Assembly (NCBI GenBank): GCA_903899885.1
Contig: CAIULK010000124.1
Coordinates: 1 to 40,197 of the forward strand
Direction: 5' to 3'
Length of the DNA: 40,197 nt
DNA from: an uncultured Rhodospirillaceae bacterium
GTDB taxonomy: Bacteria; Pseudomonadota; Alphaproteobacteria; Rhodospirillales; Magnetospirillaceae
Shown here: piece by piece, positions 1 to 8,184 of the stretch
How the letters are laid out: each line of letters opens with the position of its first letter
How positions within the stretch are numbered: position 1 is the stretch's first letter
Position numbers and translations under genes: made by a program
The notes under the pieces: generated by a model
What the model was told of the DNA's origin: nothing
The model's database searches: none
The model's input: the letters and a program-made list of their open reading frames with translations, nothing else

Positions 1-1579
1 AGGCCTGGGCCGAACGCTGCGCCAGATTGCGCACCTCTTGCGCCACCACCGCGAAGCCCTTGCCCGCGTCGCCCGCCCGGGCCGCCTCGACCGCCGCGTT
101 CAGGGCCAACAGGTTGGTCTGGAAGGCGATCTCGTCGATCATCCCCACGATGTCGCCGATCTTTTGGCTCGACGCTTCGATTTTATCCATCGCGCCGACC
201 GCGTTGGCGACCACCTGGCCGCCCGAGGCCGCCACGTCGCGCGCCCCAGCCGCCAATTGATTGGCCTGCTGAGCGTTTGCGGCGTTCTGTTTGACGGTCG
301 AGGCGAGTTCCTCCATCGACGCGGCGGTTTCCTCCAGCGCGCTGGCTTGTTCCTCGCTACGCTGCGACAAATCGGTTGACCCGGCCGACACCTCGGAGGC
401 CGCCGAACCGATCTGGCCGGCCGCTCCATTGATGTTGGTGACGATCTCGAACAATTTATCCGCCGTCCGGTTGACGTCGCTCTTCAGGCGGTCGAAAACG
501 CCTTCATAGTCGTTGCGGATGCGTTTGGTCAGATCGCCGTCGGCCACCGCCGACAACACACCCGCCACATCGGTGACCGCCGCGTTGGTGCTGCCGACCA
601 TCCGGTTGACGCCTTCGCACAGGGTCAGGAGGAAGCCGTCCTTGCCCGCCAGATCGATCCGGCGGTCCAAATGGCCCTCGCCCGCCGCCTTGGCGACCTC
701 GGCGACCTCGGCGACGATCGCCGCTTCGCGGGCCGCTTGGTCGATCCGCGCCTTGTGCAGGGCTTCCTCGGCGCGGCGCTGGTCGGCCTCCATCTCGCGT
801 TTGCCGATGGCGCCTTGTTTGAAGACCGCCACGGTCTTGGCCATGTCGCCGACTTCGTCGCCGCGATCTTGCGCCGGAATCGCCGCATCGAGGTTGCCGT
901 TGGCCAGCGCCTCCATCGACAGCCGCAGGGCGCCGATCGGGCGGGCGATGCCGCGTCCGATGACCAGGGCGACCACGGTCCCCAGGGCCACCGCCCCGGC
1001 CAGCAGAAAAATGGCCAGGGTGATGATGTCGTCACGGGTCTTTTGCGCGTTCGCCATGAAGGCGACGGCCTTGTTCCGCGCCCAGGTCTTGACCGCGTCC
1101 ATTTGCTTGTGAAGCGCGGCCACCTGCTCGCTGCCCGTGGTCCGGATAAGCGTTTCCGCCTCGTCGCGTTTCCCGTCGCGGGTCAGGGCGATCACCCGGT
1201 CGCGGGTCGGGGTCCAGGCGGCGTATTGGTCCATGATTTTTTGCACCATCGTCTTGTCGCCGAGAAAGCGGCTTTGAACGATGTCCATCTGCTCGCGATA
1301 GTGCTTGTCGGTTTCGGCGATGCGGGCGGCCGCCGCGTCGATGCCGGCGGCATCCTTGGCCAAGATCACGTCGCGGATGCTGCCCCGGATATCAAGGACG
1401 TCGGCGTTGGCCGCTTCCAGCCCGTTGGTCACCATGAACGGGTGTTCGTAAAGATTTTCGGTCACCGTGCTCAGTGTGCGGTTGCTGTCGATGGCGAGCA
1501 GGCCGACGACGGTGGTCAGCAGCACCATCACGGCGAAGCCGATGGTCAGGCGGGTGCCGATTTTCAAGGTCGAGAACAT
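1..1579 (-). CDS. Methyl-accepting chemotaxis protein (C-terminus beyond window)
   Basis: Chemoreceptor that would signal to CheA through CheW. The minus-strand reading frame from ATG at 1579 stays open to the left edge (526 codons seen). It shows a short cytoplasmic N-terminus, TM1 at about residues 8-30, a roughly 150-residue helical sensor region of the four-helix-bundle type, TM2 at about 186-207, a HAMP domain at about 208-262 with the motif [20 protein letters not shown], a second HAMP-like stretch near [15 protein letters not shown], and the signalling hairpin with the family-typical tip [20 protein letters not shown]. The final methylation helix and any C-terminal tether are outside the window. 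AGGAGG lies just upstream of the start and overlaps the stop codon of the upstream cheW (gap 9 bp), so the two are very likely cotranscribed. The ligand cannot be told from sequence. Confidence 0.95.
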   Translation of the reverse strand, partial: MFSTLKIGTRLTIGFAVMVLLTTVVGLLAIDSNRTLSTVTENLYEHPFMVTNGLEAANADVLDIRGSIRDVILAKDAAGIDAAAARIAETDKHYREQMDIVQSRFLGDKTMVQKIMDQYAAWTPTRDRVIALTRDGKRDEAETLIRTTGSEQVAALHKQMDAVKTWARNKAVAFMANAQKTRDDIITLAIFLLAGAVALGTVVALVIGRGIARPIGALRLSMEALANGNLDAAIPAQDRGDEVGDMAKTVAVFKQGAIGKREMEADQRRAEEALHKARIDQAAREAAIVAEVAEVAKAAGEGHLDRRIDLAGKDGFLLTLCEGVNRMVGSTNAAVTDVAGVLSAVADGDLTKRIRNDYEGVFDRLKSDVNRTADKLFEIVTNINGAAGQIGSAASEVSAGSTDLSQRSEEQASALEETAASMEELASTVKQNAANAQQANQLAAGARDVAASGGQVVANAVGAMDKIEASSQKIGDIVGMIDEIAFQTNLLALNAAVEAARAGDAGKGFAVVAQEVRNLAQRSAQA

Positions 1580-1588
1580 GGGCTCCTC

Positions 1589-2053
1589 CTAACCGGCGGC
1601 CGTCTGGAGCAGCACGTCCCTGTCGCGTTCAAGCAGGCGGTCCAGGTCCAACAGCACGACCATGCGCCCTTCGATGGTCACCAGACCAGCCAGGAAGCCC
1701 TTGTGGTCTTGGCCGTCCAATTCCGGCACCGGCTGGATTTCGGTCGCGGCGACCGTGACGATATCGACCACGGCATCGGCCAAAAGTCCGACCATGTGCG
1801 GGCCGATGGCGACCACGACGATGACATGGGTCGGGGTCGCCTCGGTTAGCCCGTGATGGAACCGCACCCGCAGATCGATGATCGGCACGATCGTGCCGCG
1901 CAGATCGATGACCCCGCGCATGTGCGGCGGCGCATCCGGCAAGGCCGTTACCGGCGTCCAGCCCTTGATCTCGCGGATCGCCATGATATCGACGCCGTAT
2001 TCCTCGGAGTCGATGGTGAAGGTGATGAATTGCCGGTCGGTATCGCCCGTCAT
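1589..2053 (-). CDS. cheW: Chemotaxis coupling protein CheW
   Basis: Adaptor linking receptors to CheA, 154 aa, the normal length of a single CheW domain. Recognisable segments are QFITFTIDSEEYGVDIMAIREI at the N-terminus, the beta-barrel motif MRGVIDLRGTIVPIIDLRVRF near residues 45-65, and the C-terminal VTIEGRMVVLLDLDRLL. The start ATG at 2053 is preceded by AAGGGGGGA at good spacing. It lies directly upstream of the receptor gene, with its TAG stop built into that gene's Shine-Dalgarno sequence, so this CheW probably serves that receptor. A second cheW sits in the main chemotaxis operon at 19827. No clear promoter was found in the 64 bp between rpoN and this gene. Confidence 0.96.
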   Translation of the reverse strand: MTGDTDRQFITFTIDSEEYGVDIMAIREIKGWTPVTALPDAPPHMRGVIDLRGTIVPIIDLRVRFHHGLTEATPTHVIVVVAIGPHMVGLLADAVVDIVTVAATEIQPVPELDGQDHKGFLAGLVTIEGRMVVLLDLDRLLERDRDVLLQTAAG

Positions 2054-2117
2054 GGTCCCCCCTTGTCAGGCCCTGTCCCCAAGCCAAGAATATGGTAACC
2101 CGGCGGACGGAAAAAAC

Positions 2118-3608
2118 CTACATCCCCAGGGATTTTTCCCGTCGGCGCTGGACCGACGAGGGGATGTTCATGCCCTCGCGGTATTTGGCGACCGTGCGCC
2201 GGGCGATTTCGATGCCGTCCTTTTCCAAAATCTCGACGATTTTGTCGTCGGACAGCACGGCCTTGCCCTCGGCCTCGATCAACGAGCGGATTCGGTGGCG
2301 GACCGCCTCGGCGGAATGGGAGTCGCCGCCATCCGCCGACCCGATCGCCTGGGTGAAGAAATATTTCAGCTCGAAAATGCCGCGCGGGGTGGCGATGTAT
2401 TTATTCGAGGTCACCCGGCTGACCGTGCTTTCGTGCATGCCGATCGCGGTGGCGATATCGCGCAGCACCAGGGGTCTGAGGTGACGGACCCCGTGGCGGA
2501 AAAAGGCGTCTTGCTGCACCACCAGTTCGGTCGCCACCTTCAAGATGGTCGTCGCCCGCTGATGCAACGATTTGACCAGCCAATTGGCCGACTGATAACG
2601 CTCGGACAGATAGGTTTTTTCATCGCGGTTCTTGGCCGCTCCCGCCACCTTGGCGTAATAGCGGGTATCGACCAGCACCCGGGGCAAGGTGTCCGAGTTC
2701 AATTCGACCAGCCAGCCGCCATCGGCGGAGCGGCGCATCAACACGTCGGGAACCACGGTTTGCGCGACATCGTGGTCGTAGCGTAGCGCCGGTTTGGGGT
2801 CGAGCGCCTTGATCTCGACGATCATGTCGGCCAGATCCTCGGCATCGACACCGCAAACACGCATCAGCCCGGGCAGATCGCGCCGGGCCAGCATCGGCAG
2901 ATTGTCCAACAGCGCCGCCATCGCCGGGTCGAGCCGGTCCTTCTCGGCCAGTTGCAAGGCCAGACATTCCTTGAGCGAGCGGGCGAAGACGCCCACCGGA
3001 TCGAAGCGCTGCATGCGCCCCAGCACCGATTCGACCTGTGCCGCGTCGCAACCCAGCCGGGCCGCGACGTCGCCGACATTGCCCGCCAGATAGCCCGCCT
3101 CGTCCAACATGGCGATCAGATGCAGGCCGATCAAACGGTCGGCGGGGTCGGCGAAATCCATGTTGATCTGGGCCACCAGATGGTCGCGCAGATTGATGCC
3201 GCCGGTTAGCGTTTGTTCCAGGTCCGACAGTCCGTCGTCGAAATCGGTGCGCCCGCCGGTGCGGCTCCATTGCGCGAAGGCCTCGCCGTCACCGGTGTCG
3301 CCCGCGCTGTCGTTGTTGTAGTGGTTGTCGTAATCGACATCCATCGCCTCGGCGGCCGACTGTTGGGTCATGCCGTCGAGCATCGGTTCGGGGGCGGGCG
3401 GCGGCGGTTCCTCGGGCGGTTGCACCTCGGCCCCGTCGGCGCGGTCGGGGTCCTCGCGTTCGAGCAGCGGGTTGCGCTCGAGTTCCTGGTCGATATAGGT
3501 CACCAGATCCAGGTTCGACATTTGCAGCAGCTTGATCGCTTGCTGCAACTGCGGCGTCATGACCAGCGATTGCGTCTGGCGGAGGTCGAGACGGGGGGTC
3601 AGCGCCAT
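2118..3608 (-). CDS. rpoN: RNA polymerase sigma-54 factor RpoN
   Basis: Sigma factor for -24/-12 promoters, needing AAA+ activators such as NtrC or NifA. 496 aa. Region I is glutamine- and leucine-rich (LRQTQSLVMTPQLQQAIKLL). An acidic and proline-rich region II follows at about 45-100 (EPPPPAPEP). The core-binding region is next, and the C-terminus carries the helix-turn-helix (IGMHESTVSRVTSNKY) and the RpoN box ARRTVAKYRE close to the end. The start ATG at 3608 gives the canonical MALTPRLDLRQTQ and follows AGGGGGG. The same frame is open further upstream, but that stretch lies inside lptB. It sits 11 bp after lptB, the usual alphaproteobacterial lptB-rpoN order; the hpf and ptsN genes that often follow rpoN are replaced here by cheW. 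Confidence 0.97.
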   Translation of the reverse strand: MALTPRLDLRQTQSLVMTPQLQQAIKLLQMSNLDLVTYIDQELERNPLLEREDPDRADGAEVQPPEEPPPPAPEPMLDGMTQQSAAEAMDVDYDNHYNNDSAGDTGDGEAFAQWSRTGGRTDFDDGLSDLEQTLTGGINLRDHLVAQINMDFADPADRLIGLHLIAMLDEAGYLAGNVGDVAARLGCDAAQVESVLGRMQRFDPVGVFARSLKECLALQLAEKDRLDPAMAALLDNLPMLARRDLPGLMRVCGVDAEDLADMIVEIKALDPKPALRYDHDVAQTVVPDVLMRRSADGGWLVELNSDTLPRVLVDTRYYAKVAGAAKNRDEKTYLSERYQSANWLVKSLHQRATTILKVATELVVQQDAFFRHGVRHLRPLVLRDIATAIGMHESTVSRVTSNKYIATPRGIFELKYFFTQAIGSADGGDSHSAEAVRHRIRSLIEAEGKAVLSDDKIVEILEKDGIEIARRTVAKYREGMNIPSSVQRRREKSLGM

Positions 3609-3619
3609 CCCGCGCCCCC

Positions 3620-4363
3620 CTAAAGGCTGAAACGCTCGCCGAGATAGACCCGGCGCACGCCTTCGTGCGCGACGATCTCCTCGGGGTTGCCCTCCATCAA
3701 AACCTTGCCATCGTGCAAGATATAGGCGCGGTCGATGATGTCGAGCGTCTCGCGGACATTGTGATCGGTGATCAGCACGCCGATGCCGCGGTCCTTCAAA
3801 TGCGCCACCAGATCGCGGATGTCGGAGACCGCGATCGGGTCGATGCCCGCCAAGGGTTCGTCGAGCAAGATGAAATGCGGGCGGCTGGCCAGGGCGCGAG
3901 CGATCTCGCAGCGGCGGCGCTCGCCGCCCGACAGCGCCATCGCGGGCGCGCGGCGCAGATGGGCGATCGAGAATTCGGCGAGCAGGCTGTCGGCGTCGCG
4001 GCGGCGTTTGGCCGCGTCGGGCTCGATCACTTCCAGCACCGCCATCAGGTTTTCCTCGACCGTCAGGCCCCGGAAAATCGAGGCTTCTTGCGGCAGATAC
4101 CCGATTCCCATGCGGGCACGGCGGTACATCGGCAAGCCGGTGATGTTCTCGCCGTCCAGATACAGGCTGCCCTGGTCGGGTTCGATCAGCCCGGTGATGC
4201 AGTAAAAGCAGGTGGTTTTGCCAGCCCCGTTGGGACCCAACAGGCCGACCGCCTCGCCCCGGCGGACATTGATCGACACCCCTTGCAGCACCGGGCGGCG
4301 TTTGAAGCGCTTGCCAAGGCCGAAAGCAACCAAACCGTCGGTGGGAGGTTTTTTCGCGTCCAT
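3620..4363 (-). CDS. lptB: LPS export ABC transporter ATPase LptB
   Basis: ATPase that powers extraction of LPS from the inner membrane with LptFG, handing it to LptC and LptA. 247 aa from the ATG at 4363. Walker [10 protein letters not shown] at 43-51, ABC signature LSGGE at 144-148, Walker B FILLDEP with Asp168-Glu169, and an H-loop in [11 protein letters not shown]. The LptB-typical Q-loop region reads [22 protein letters not shown] three bases further upstream is an alternative start, but GGAGG spacing favours the ATG, which overlaps the lptA stop as TGATG. Translational coupling to lptA and position before rpoN fit the conserved cluster. Confidence 0.97.
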   Translation of the reverse strand: MDAKKPPTDGLVAFGLGKRFKRRPVLQGVSINVRRGEAVGLLGPNGAGKTTCFYCITGLIEPDQGSLYLDGENITGLPMYRRARMGIGYLPQEASIFRGLTVEENLMAVLEVIEPDAAKRRRDADSLLAEFSIAHLRRAPAMALSGGERRRCEIARALASRPHFILLDEPLAGIDPIAVSDIRDLVAHLKDRGIGVLITDHNVRETLDIIDRAYILHDGKVLMEGNPEEIVAHEGVRRVYLGERFSL

Positions 4364-5301
4364 CACGGACCTCCTCCCGACGGTGGGGTGGGCGCGCTTC
4401 CCTTGAAGACGGCGCGGCCCTTGTCGGCACCCTCTTTGGGGTCGCCGTCGTGCTTTTCCGGGATGAAGGTGCCGGACACCCGCTTGCCGTTGTTGTCGCC
4501 GCCCGGCGTGCCGCCGAACAGTTTGCTGATGCCGGTATTCAGGTCCACGTTGGCATAACCGCCGGTCAGCACGTTGGTTTCGCGTTTGATGGTAACCGCC
4601 CCGGAAATGGTGGCGATCCCGCTGTCCATGTTGTAGTCGCCGCGATCACCGGTCACGGTTTCCTGCGGGGTGGTCAGGACGACGTGGTTATAGGCGTCGG
4701 CATTCTTCAGATCCATGCTGCTGCCGTCGGCCGTGCCGCCCGGCTTGGCCTTGGTGCCGCCGCCTTGGCTTTTATCCTTGAAATGGGCAACCAGAATATC
4801 GGCTTGCAATTTGTTTCCCTTATCCACCCGGTCGGCCACCGCGTTGCCGCGCAACACGGCCATATGCGCAAGCTCGTGATATTCCAGCTGATCGTCGGCG
4901 GTAAACATCTGGGTCGGGGTGGTCAGTTTAGCCGGTTTGCCGCGCAGCACCAGGATCGCCTTGTCGAGGTCGTAGGTGCCCTTGTCGCCGGTGGCGGTGT
5001 CGGTGGTGTTGGCGGCGATGACGTTGCCGTCGGCGTCGATCCGCCAGATCTCGCTGCTGCCGGTCGGACCTTGGCGATAGTACGCGGTCAGGGTGTCGGC
5101 GGTCAGGGTCATCTCGCCGCGCACGGCCTTGGCGTTGCCGCGCGCGATCACCCGCAATTCGTCGGAATGCCATTCGATGCCGTTGTCGGCATAGACCTGG
5201 ATCTCGCCGTCGCCGCCGCGCGCCATGTCGAAGCCCTGACAGAACGCGGCGGAGGTCCAGCCGAATACGGCGAACGCCAAGCCAAGCAAAAGCGCCCTCA
5301 T
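4363..5301 (-). CDS. lptA: Periplasmic LPS-bridge protein LptA
   Basis: Forms the periplasmic beta-jellyroll bridge carrying LPS to the outer membrane. 312 aa with a Sec signal peptide ([23 protein letters not shown]) and OstA-type repeats: [24 protein letters not shown], then [19 protein letters not shown] with LRGNAVADR, and a second set around [22 protein letters not shown]. It is well over the roughly 185 aa of the E. coli protein, because of two extra strands sets and a disordered Gly/Pro-rich tail ([13 protein letters not shown]). The start overlaps the lptC stop as ATGA, and its own TGA overlaps the lptB start. Confidence 0.93.
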   Translation of the reverse strand: MRALLLGLAFAVFGWTSAAFCQGFDMARGGDGEIQVYADNGIEWHSDELRVIARGNAKAVRGEMTLTADTLTAYYRQGPTGSSEIWRIDADGNVIAANTTDTATGDKGTYDLDKAILVLRGKPAKLTTPTQMFTADDQLEYHELAHMAVLRGNAVADRVDKGNKLQADILVAHFKDKSQGGGTKAKPGGTADGSSMDLKNADAYNHVVLTTPQETVTGDRGDYNMDSGIATISGAVTIKRETNVLTGGYANVDLNTGISKLFGGTPGGDNNGKRVSGTFIPEKHDGDPKEGADKGRAVFKGSAPTPPSGGGP

Positions 5302-5978
5302 TTCCCCGCCCCTTCGCTTGGCGAGGCGCCGCGCAGCGTCAGCGTCGATTTCCCAGTGACGATCACATCGCTTCCCTTGTCGCGCAGTTCAAAACCTTCC
5401 CCCTCCAAGCGCCCCTGCGGCCCTTGGCCGTGAACCGCGACCTCGCCGTGGGCGGTGTTGGCGGCCAGATCGACATGCGCTTGTTCGGTATGCAGTTCGT
5501 AGCCCTTCTCATGGTACAGGCTGACATCGCCCTGAAGATCGAGCAGCTGTTCCTTTTGACGATAATAGCCGCGTTCGGCCGTGACGAACACACCAGACCC
5601 GTCGCGTGAGGCGAAATCGGCCTTGGGGGCCTCCAGATCAACGATGTTGGTGTCCTTGTCCTCTTCCTCGGCTCGCACCGAGGTGACCGTGAAGGGATGG
5701 CCCTGCTGGTCGATCCCGAAGAAGCGGGCGTTGACCATCGACAATTTTTCGACTTCCTTCGCCCCGATGTCGGCGAAGCCCACCCGGAAACGGCTTTCGT
5801 CCACCCGCAGGCGGGGCCAGATCACCACCAGCGCCAGCAGAATAGCGGCCAGTGACGGCAGCAGCAGCTTCATCAGGCGCACGAAGCGCGAATATTGGTG
5901 ACGCACGGCAAAGGGGGAGTGCCGCAACCGAAGGCGCTGCAAGCGTTTGATCTGATCGGGCGTCAGCACCACAGTCAT
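5298..5978 (-). CDS. lptC: LPS export protein LptC
   Basis: Bitopic inner-membrane protein passing LPS from LptBFG to LptA. 226 aa from ATG at 5978. A basic cytoplasmic N-terminus (QIKRLQRLRLRH) is followed by one TM segment at about 37-54 and a periplasmic LptC/OstA-like beta fold with repeated strands (TNIVDLEAPKADFASRDGSG, YYRQKEQLLDLQGDVSLYH). The ATG is preceded by TAGGGGG, which includes the kdsD stop codon; an in-frame start ten codons earlier would lie inside kdsD and has no ribosome site. The length and the overlap with lptA agree with the family. Confidence 0.93.
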   Translation of the reverse strand: MTVVLTPDQIKRLQRLRLRHSPFAVRHQYSRFVRLMKLLLPSLAAILLALVVIWPRLRVDESRFRVGFADIGAKEVEKLSMVNARFFGIDQQGHPFTVTSVRAEEEDKDTNIVDLEAPKADFASRDGSGVFVTAERGYYRQKEQLLDLQGDVSLYHEKGYELHTEQAHVDLAANTAHGEVAVHGQGPQGRLEGEGFELRDKGSDVIVTGKSTLTLRGASPSEGAGK

Positions 5979-5983
5979 GCCCC

Positions 5984-6937
5984 CTATTCGACGCCCGCCC
6001 GCAGGCAATCGTGGACGTGAAGAAGTCCAATCAAGCGCCCCCCGTCCTCGACCAGCAAGATGGTGATTTTCCTGTCGTTCATCAGGCGCACGGCATCCGC
6101 CGCCCGCATGCCGGGGGTGACGGTCAAGGGCGAGCGGTTCATTACCGCGCCGACCGTCTTGGTCAACAAGTCGGCACCCATGTTGCGCCGCAGGTCGCCG
6201 TCGGTGACGATTCCCAGCAAATGCCCGCCCGCGTCGGCGACCGCGACGCAGCCCAACCGTTTCGACGACATGGTGACGATCGCCTCGGCCATCGGGGTGT
6301 CCGGGCCGACCACCGGCAATGCCTCGCCGCCGTGCATCAACTCGCCAACGGTCAGCAGCCGTTGGCCCAATTTTCCGCCGGGATGAAAGGCGCCGAACTG
6401 ATCGGGGGTGAAACCCTTGCGTTCCAGCAAGGCCACCGCTAGGGCGTCGCCCAAGGCCAGCATCAGCGTGGTCGAGGTGGTCGGCGCCAGATTGTGGGGG
6501 CAGGCCTCGCGAATCGCGGGCAGAATCAAGGCGACATCGGCCGCGCGGGCCAGTGCGCTGTCGGCCCGTCCGGTCATCGCGATCAAGACGATGCCGTTGC
6601 CCCGCGTATAGGCGACGATGTCGCCCAGTTCGGTGGTTTCGCCGGAATTGGACAGCGCGACCACCGCGTCGTCCGCCGTCACCATGCCCAGATCGCCGTG
6701 GCTGGCTTCCCCTGGGTGAACGAAGAAGGCGGGGGTTCCGGTCGAGGCCAAGGTTGCCGCGATCTTGCGTCCGACATGGCCGCTTTTGCCCATGCCGGTG
6801 ACCACCACCCGGCCCTTGACGGCGGTCAGCCTGGCGATCGCCTGGGAAAACGCGCCGTCCAGCGACAGGGCCAAAGCTTTCAGGGCCTCGGCCTCGGTCT
6901 CCAGAACCCGGCGCGCCACGGCGATGTCGTCGGTCAT
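5984..6937 (-). CDS. kdsD: D-arabinose-5-phosphate isomerase KdsD/KpsF
   Basis: Interconverts ribulose-5-phosphate and arabinose-5-phosphate, the first step of Kdo synthesis for the LPS inner core. 317 aa. An N-terminal SIS domain (about 30-170) holds VVVTGMGKSGHVGRKIAATL, PAFFVHPGEASHGDLGM and VALSNSGETTEL; the zinc-site and catalytic His region is conserved (PHNLAPTTST). Two CBS domains fill about 200-317 (KRLGCVAVADAGG, MNDRKITILLVEDGG). The start at 6937 (MTDDIAVARRVL) matches the usual family N-terminus; the ribosome site (TAGAG) is weak. It is followed 5 bp later by lptC, so Kdo synthesis and LPS export are probably cotranscribed. Confidence 0.95.
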   Translation of the reverse strand: MTDDIAVARRVLETEAEALKALALSLDGAFSQAIARLTAVKGRVVVTGMGKSGHVGRKIAATLASTGTPAFFVHPGEASHGDLGMVTADDAVVALSNSGETTELGDIVAYTRGNGIVLIAMTGRADSALARAADVALILPAIREACPHNLAPTTSTTLMLALGDALAVALLERKGFTPDQFGAFHPGGKLGQRLLTVGELMHGGEALPVVGPDTPMAEAIVTMSSKRLGCVAVADAGGHLLGIVTDGDLRRNMGADLLTKTVGAVMNRSPLTVTPGMRAADAVRLMNDRKITILLVEDGGRLIGLLHVHDCLRAGVE

Positions 6938-6999
6938 CTCTAGCAAAATCCGATCCAGTTTCGCTCGACTATACCCGAAGGGGCGAAACGGGGAAGACC

Positions 7000-7611
7000 T
7001 CAATGCGCGAAGACGTCTTCCTCGGGCCAGCCGGCAACGTCGAGCGCGGCGCGGTCGGGCAGGAACCGGAAGCAGGCCTCGGCCAGATTCCGGCGGCCCT
7101 CGCGGTCGAGCAGGCCTTCGAGCGCCGCCTTCAAGCGGTGCAGATGCAGCACGTCGGACGCGGCATAGGCCATCTGTTCGGCCGACAGCTCGGGCGCGCC
7201 CCAGTCCGAGGTTTGCTGCTGCTTGGACAGCTCGACCCCCAGAAGGTCGCGGCACAGATCCTTCAGGCCGTGGCGGTCGGTGTTGGTGCGGGTCAGCTTC
7301 GAGGCGATCTTGGTGCACCAGACCGGCGTGCAGCGCACGCCCAGGTGACGCTGCATCATCGCGATATCGAAGCGGCCGAAATGGAATAGCTTGGTTACCT
7401 GGTCGTTGGCCATCAGGCGCACCAGATTAGGGGCGTTGTAGCGGGGTTCCGGAAACGAGACCAGGTGCGCGGTGCCGTCGCCGGCCGACATCTGAACCAC
7501 GCACAGCCGGTCGCGCTGCACGCTAAGGCCCATGGTCTCGGTATCGACGGCCACCACCGGTCCGAAATCGACGCCGGACGGAAGATCGTTCACGTGATGG
7601 AAAATGGTCAT
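7000..7611 (-). CDS. rnd: Ribonuclease D-like 3'-5' exonuclease
   Basis: DEDDy-type 3'-5' exoribonuclease, in this family acting on tRNA 3' ends. 203 aa with Exo I DTE at 23-25 in VVAVDTETMGL, Exo II in FHFGRFDIAMM and Exo III as YAASDV. It lacks the C-terminal HRDC domain of the 375-aa E. coli enzyme, as is common for the short alphaproteobacterial form. The ATG at 7611 follows GGGAGG with 6-bp spacing; a TTG 15 bp upstream is less likely. It lies 49 bp downstream of tRNA-Leu on the same strand with no terminator visible between, so it could be read from the tRNA promoter. Confidence 0.93.
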   Translation of the reverse strand: MTIFHHVNDLPSGVDFGPVVAVDTETMGLSVQRDRLCVVQMSAGDGTAHLVSFPEPRYNAPNLVRLMANDQVTKLFHFGRFDIAMMQRHLGVRCTPVWCTKIASKLTRTNTDRHGLKDLCRDLLGVELSKQQQTSDWGAPELSAEQMAYAASDVLHLHRLKAALEGLLDREGRRNLAEACFRFLPDRAALDVAGWPEEDVFAH

Positions 7612-7660
7612 GTCATCCCTCCCCAAATTCGTCGTGCCTCATGATAAGGCTGGGAGAGGT

Positions 7661-7747
7661 TGGTGCCCAGGAGAAGACTCGAACTTCCACGACCTTGCGG
7701 TCACTAGAACCTGAATCTAGCGCGTCTACCAATTCCGCCACCTGGGC
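7661..7747 (-). tRNA. tRNA-Leu (anticodon CAG)
   Basis: Class II tRNA of 87 nt. The acceptor arms GCCCAGG and CCTGGGC pair perfectly, the discriminator is A and CCA is encoded (7663-7661). The anticodon stem CTAGA/TCTAG encloses the loop TTCAGGT with CAG complementary to 7711-7713. A long variable arm (TGACCGCAAGGTCG) and the T-arm GTTCGAGTC are present. CAG reads CUG, the dominant Leu codon in this DNA. Confidence 0.98.
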
Positions 7748-7785
7748 ACCGGGCCCCTAAGCGGCCAAAGCCGCCGGAGGGCAGG

Positions 7786-7814
7786 GTGATATCCGACCAT
7801 TGGGGCTCTGTCAA
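7786..7814 (-). promoter_or_regulatory. Sigma-70-type promoter of tRNA-Leu
   Basis: On the minus strand a perfect -35 TTGACA (7814-7809) is followed after exactly 17 bp by TATCAC (7791-7786). The predicted start near 7779 would give a leader of about 32 nt before the tRNA. The stretch after the -10 is GC-rich, as in promoters under stringent control; that regulation is inference. Confidence 0.75.
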
Positions 7815-7834
7815 GCTGGACTTCGAAGAATCGC

Positions 7835-7863
7835 TTGCCACCAACTATATTCCGCCGTATACA
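7835..7863 (+). promoter_or_regulatory. Sigma-70-type promoter upstream of small ORF and nifQ
   Basis: TTGCCA (7835-7840), 17 bp, then TATACA (7858-7863) with AT following, in the AT-richest part of this intergenic region. The start would be near 7870, some 28 bp before the small gene at 7898. No convincing -24/-12 element was found between 7750 and 8185. Confidence 0.55.
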
Positions 7864-7897
7864 ATAACTAACAATTGCGATCGTGAGGGGTCATCCC

Positions 7898-8173
7898 GTG
7901 TTCGTTCACATCCCAGGGCGTTGGCATGGGTTCGTGTTGGTCGTCGTCGCGCTCATGGCGGTTGGAGCCGCCAAGGCGGAACAGGTCGCGGCGGGCACCC
8001 TGGGGCCAAACGAGGCCGCCTTCTCCTCACCCCGGCTGACGGTGAAACAGCGCCGCGTGGCGGTCCGCGCGGTGCGCGCGGCCGGGTTGCGCCGGATTCC
8101 AGCGGGAATTTATATTCCGATGCTTCGTCCCGGCATGGCCGGGCGCTACGACATCGGCGGTTGGCATCGCTGA
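7898..8173 (+). CDS. Small exported protein of unknown function
   Basis: Not recognised. 91 aa from GTG at 7898, which follows GAGGGG at 7-bp spacing; an earlier in-frame GTG at 7883 lacks a ribosome site. A convincing Sec signal peptide is seen (GFVLVVVALMAVGAAKAEQ, cleavage probably after AKA). The mature part, about 60 residues, is strongly basic with a central run LTVKQRRVAVRAVRAAGLRR, then PAGIYIPMLRPGMAGRYDIGG. No cysteines or known motif are visible. It ends 11 bp before nifQ and shares its apparent promoter, so the two look cotranscribed. The case for coding rests on signal peptide, ribosome site and spacing; a chance open frame cannot be excluded in DNA this GC-rich. Confidence 0.5.
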   Translation: MFVHIPGRWHGFVLVVVALMAVGAAKAEQVAAGTLGPNEAAFSSPRLTVKQRRVAVRAVRAAGLRRIPAGIYIPMLRPGMAGRYDIGGWHR

Positions 8174-8184
8174 GGGGAGCCTGG

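Noticed and set aside
3609-4430. Long in-frame extension upstream of rpoN (770 codons in total)
   Set aside because: It is an alternative frame of lptB and the end of lptA; RpoN has its own ribosome site and canonical N-terminus at 3608.
7748-8184. Sigma-54 (-24/-12) promoter and NifA site for nifQ
   Set aside because: One GG-N10-GC spacing exists (7803-7816), but flanking bases do not match the consensus and no TGT-N10-ACA was found.
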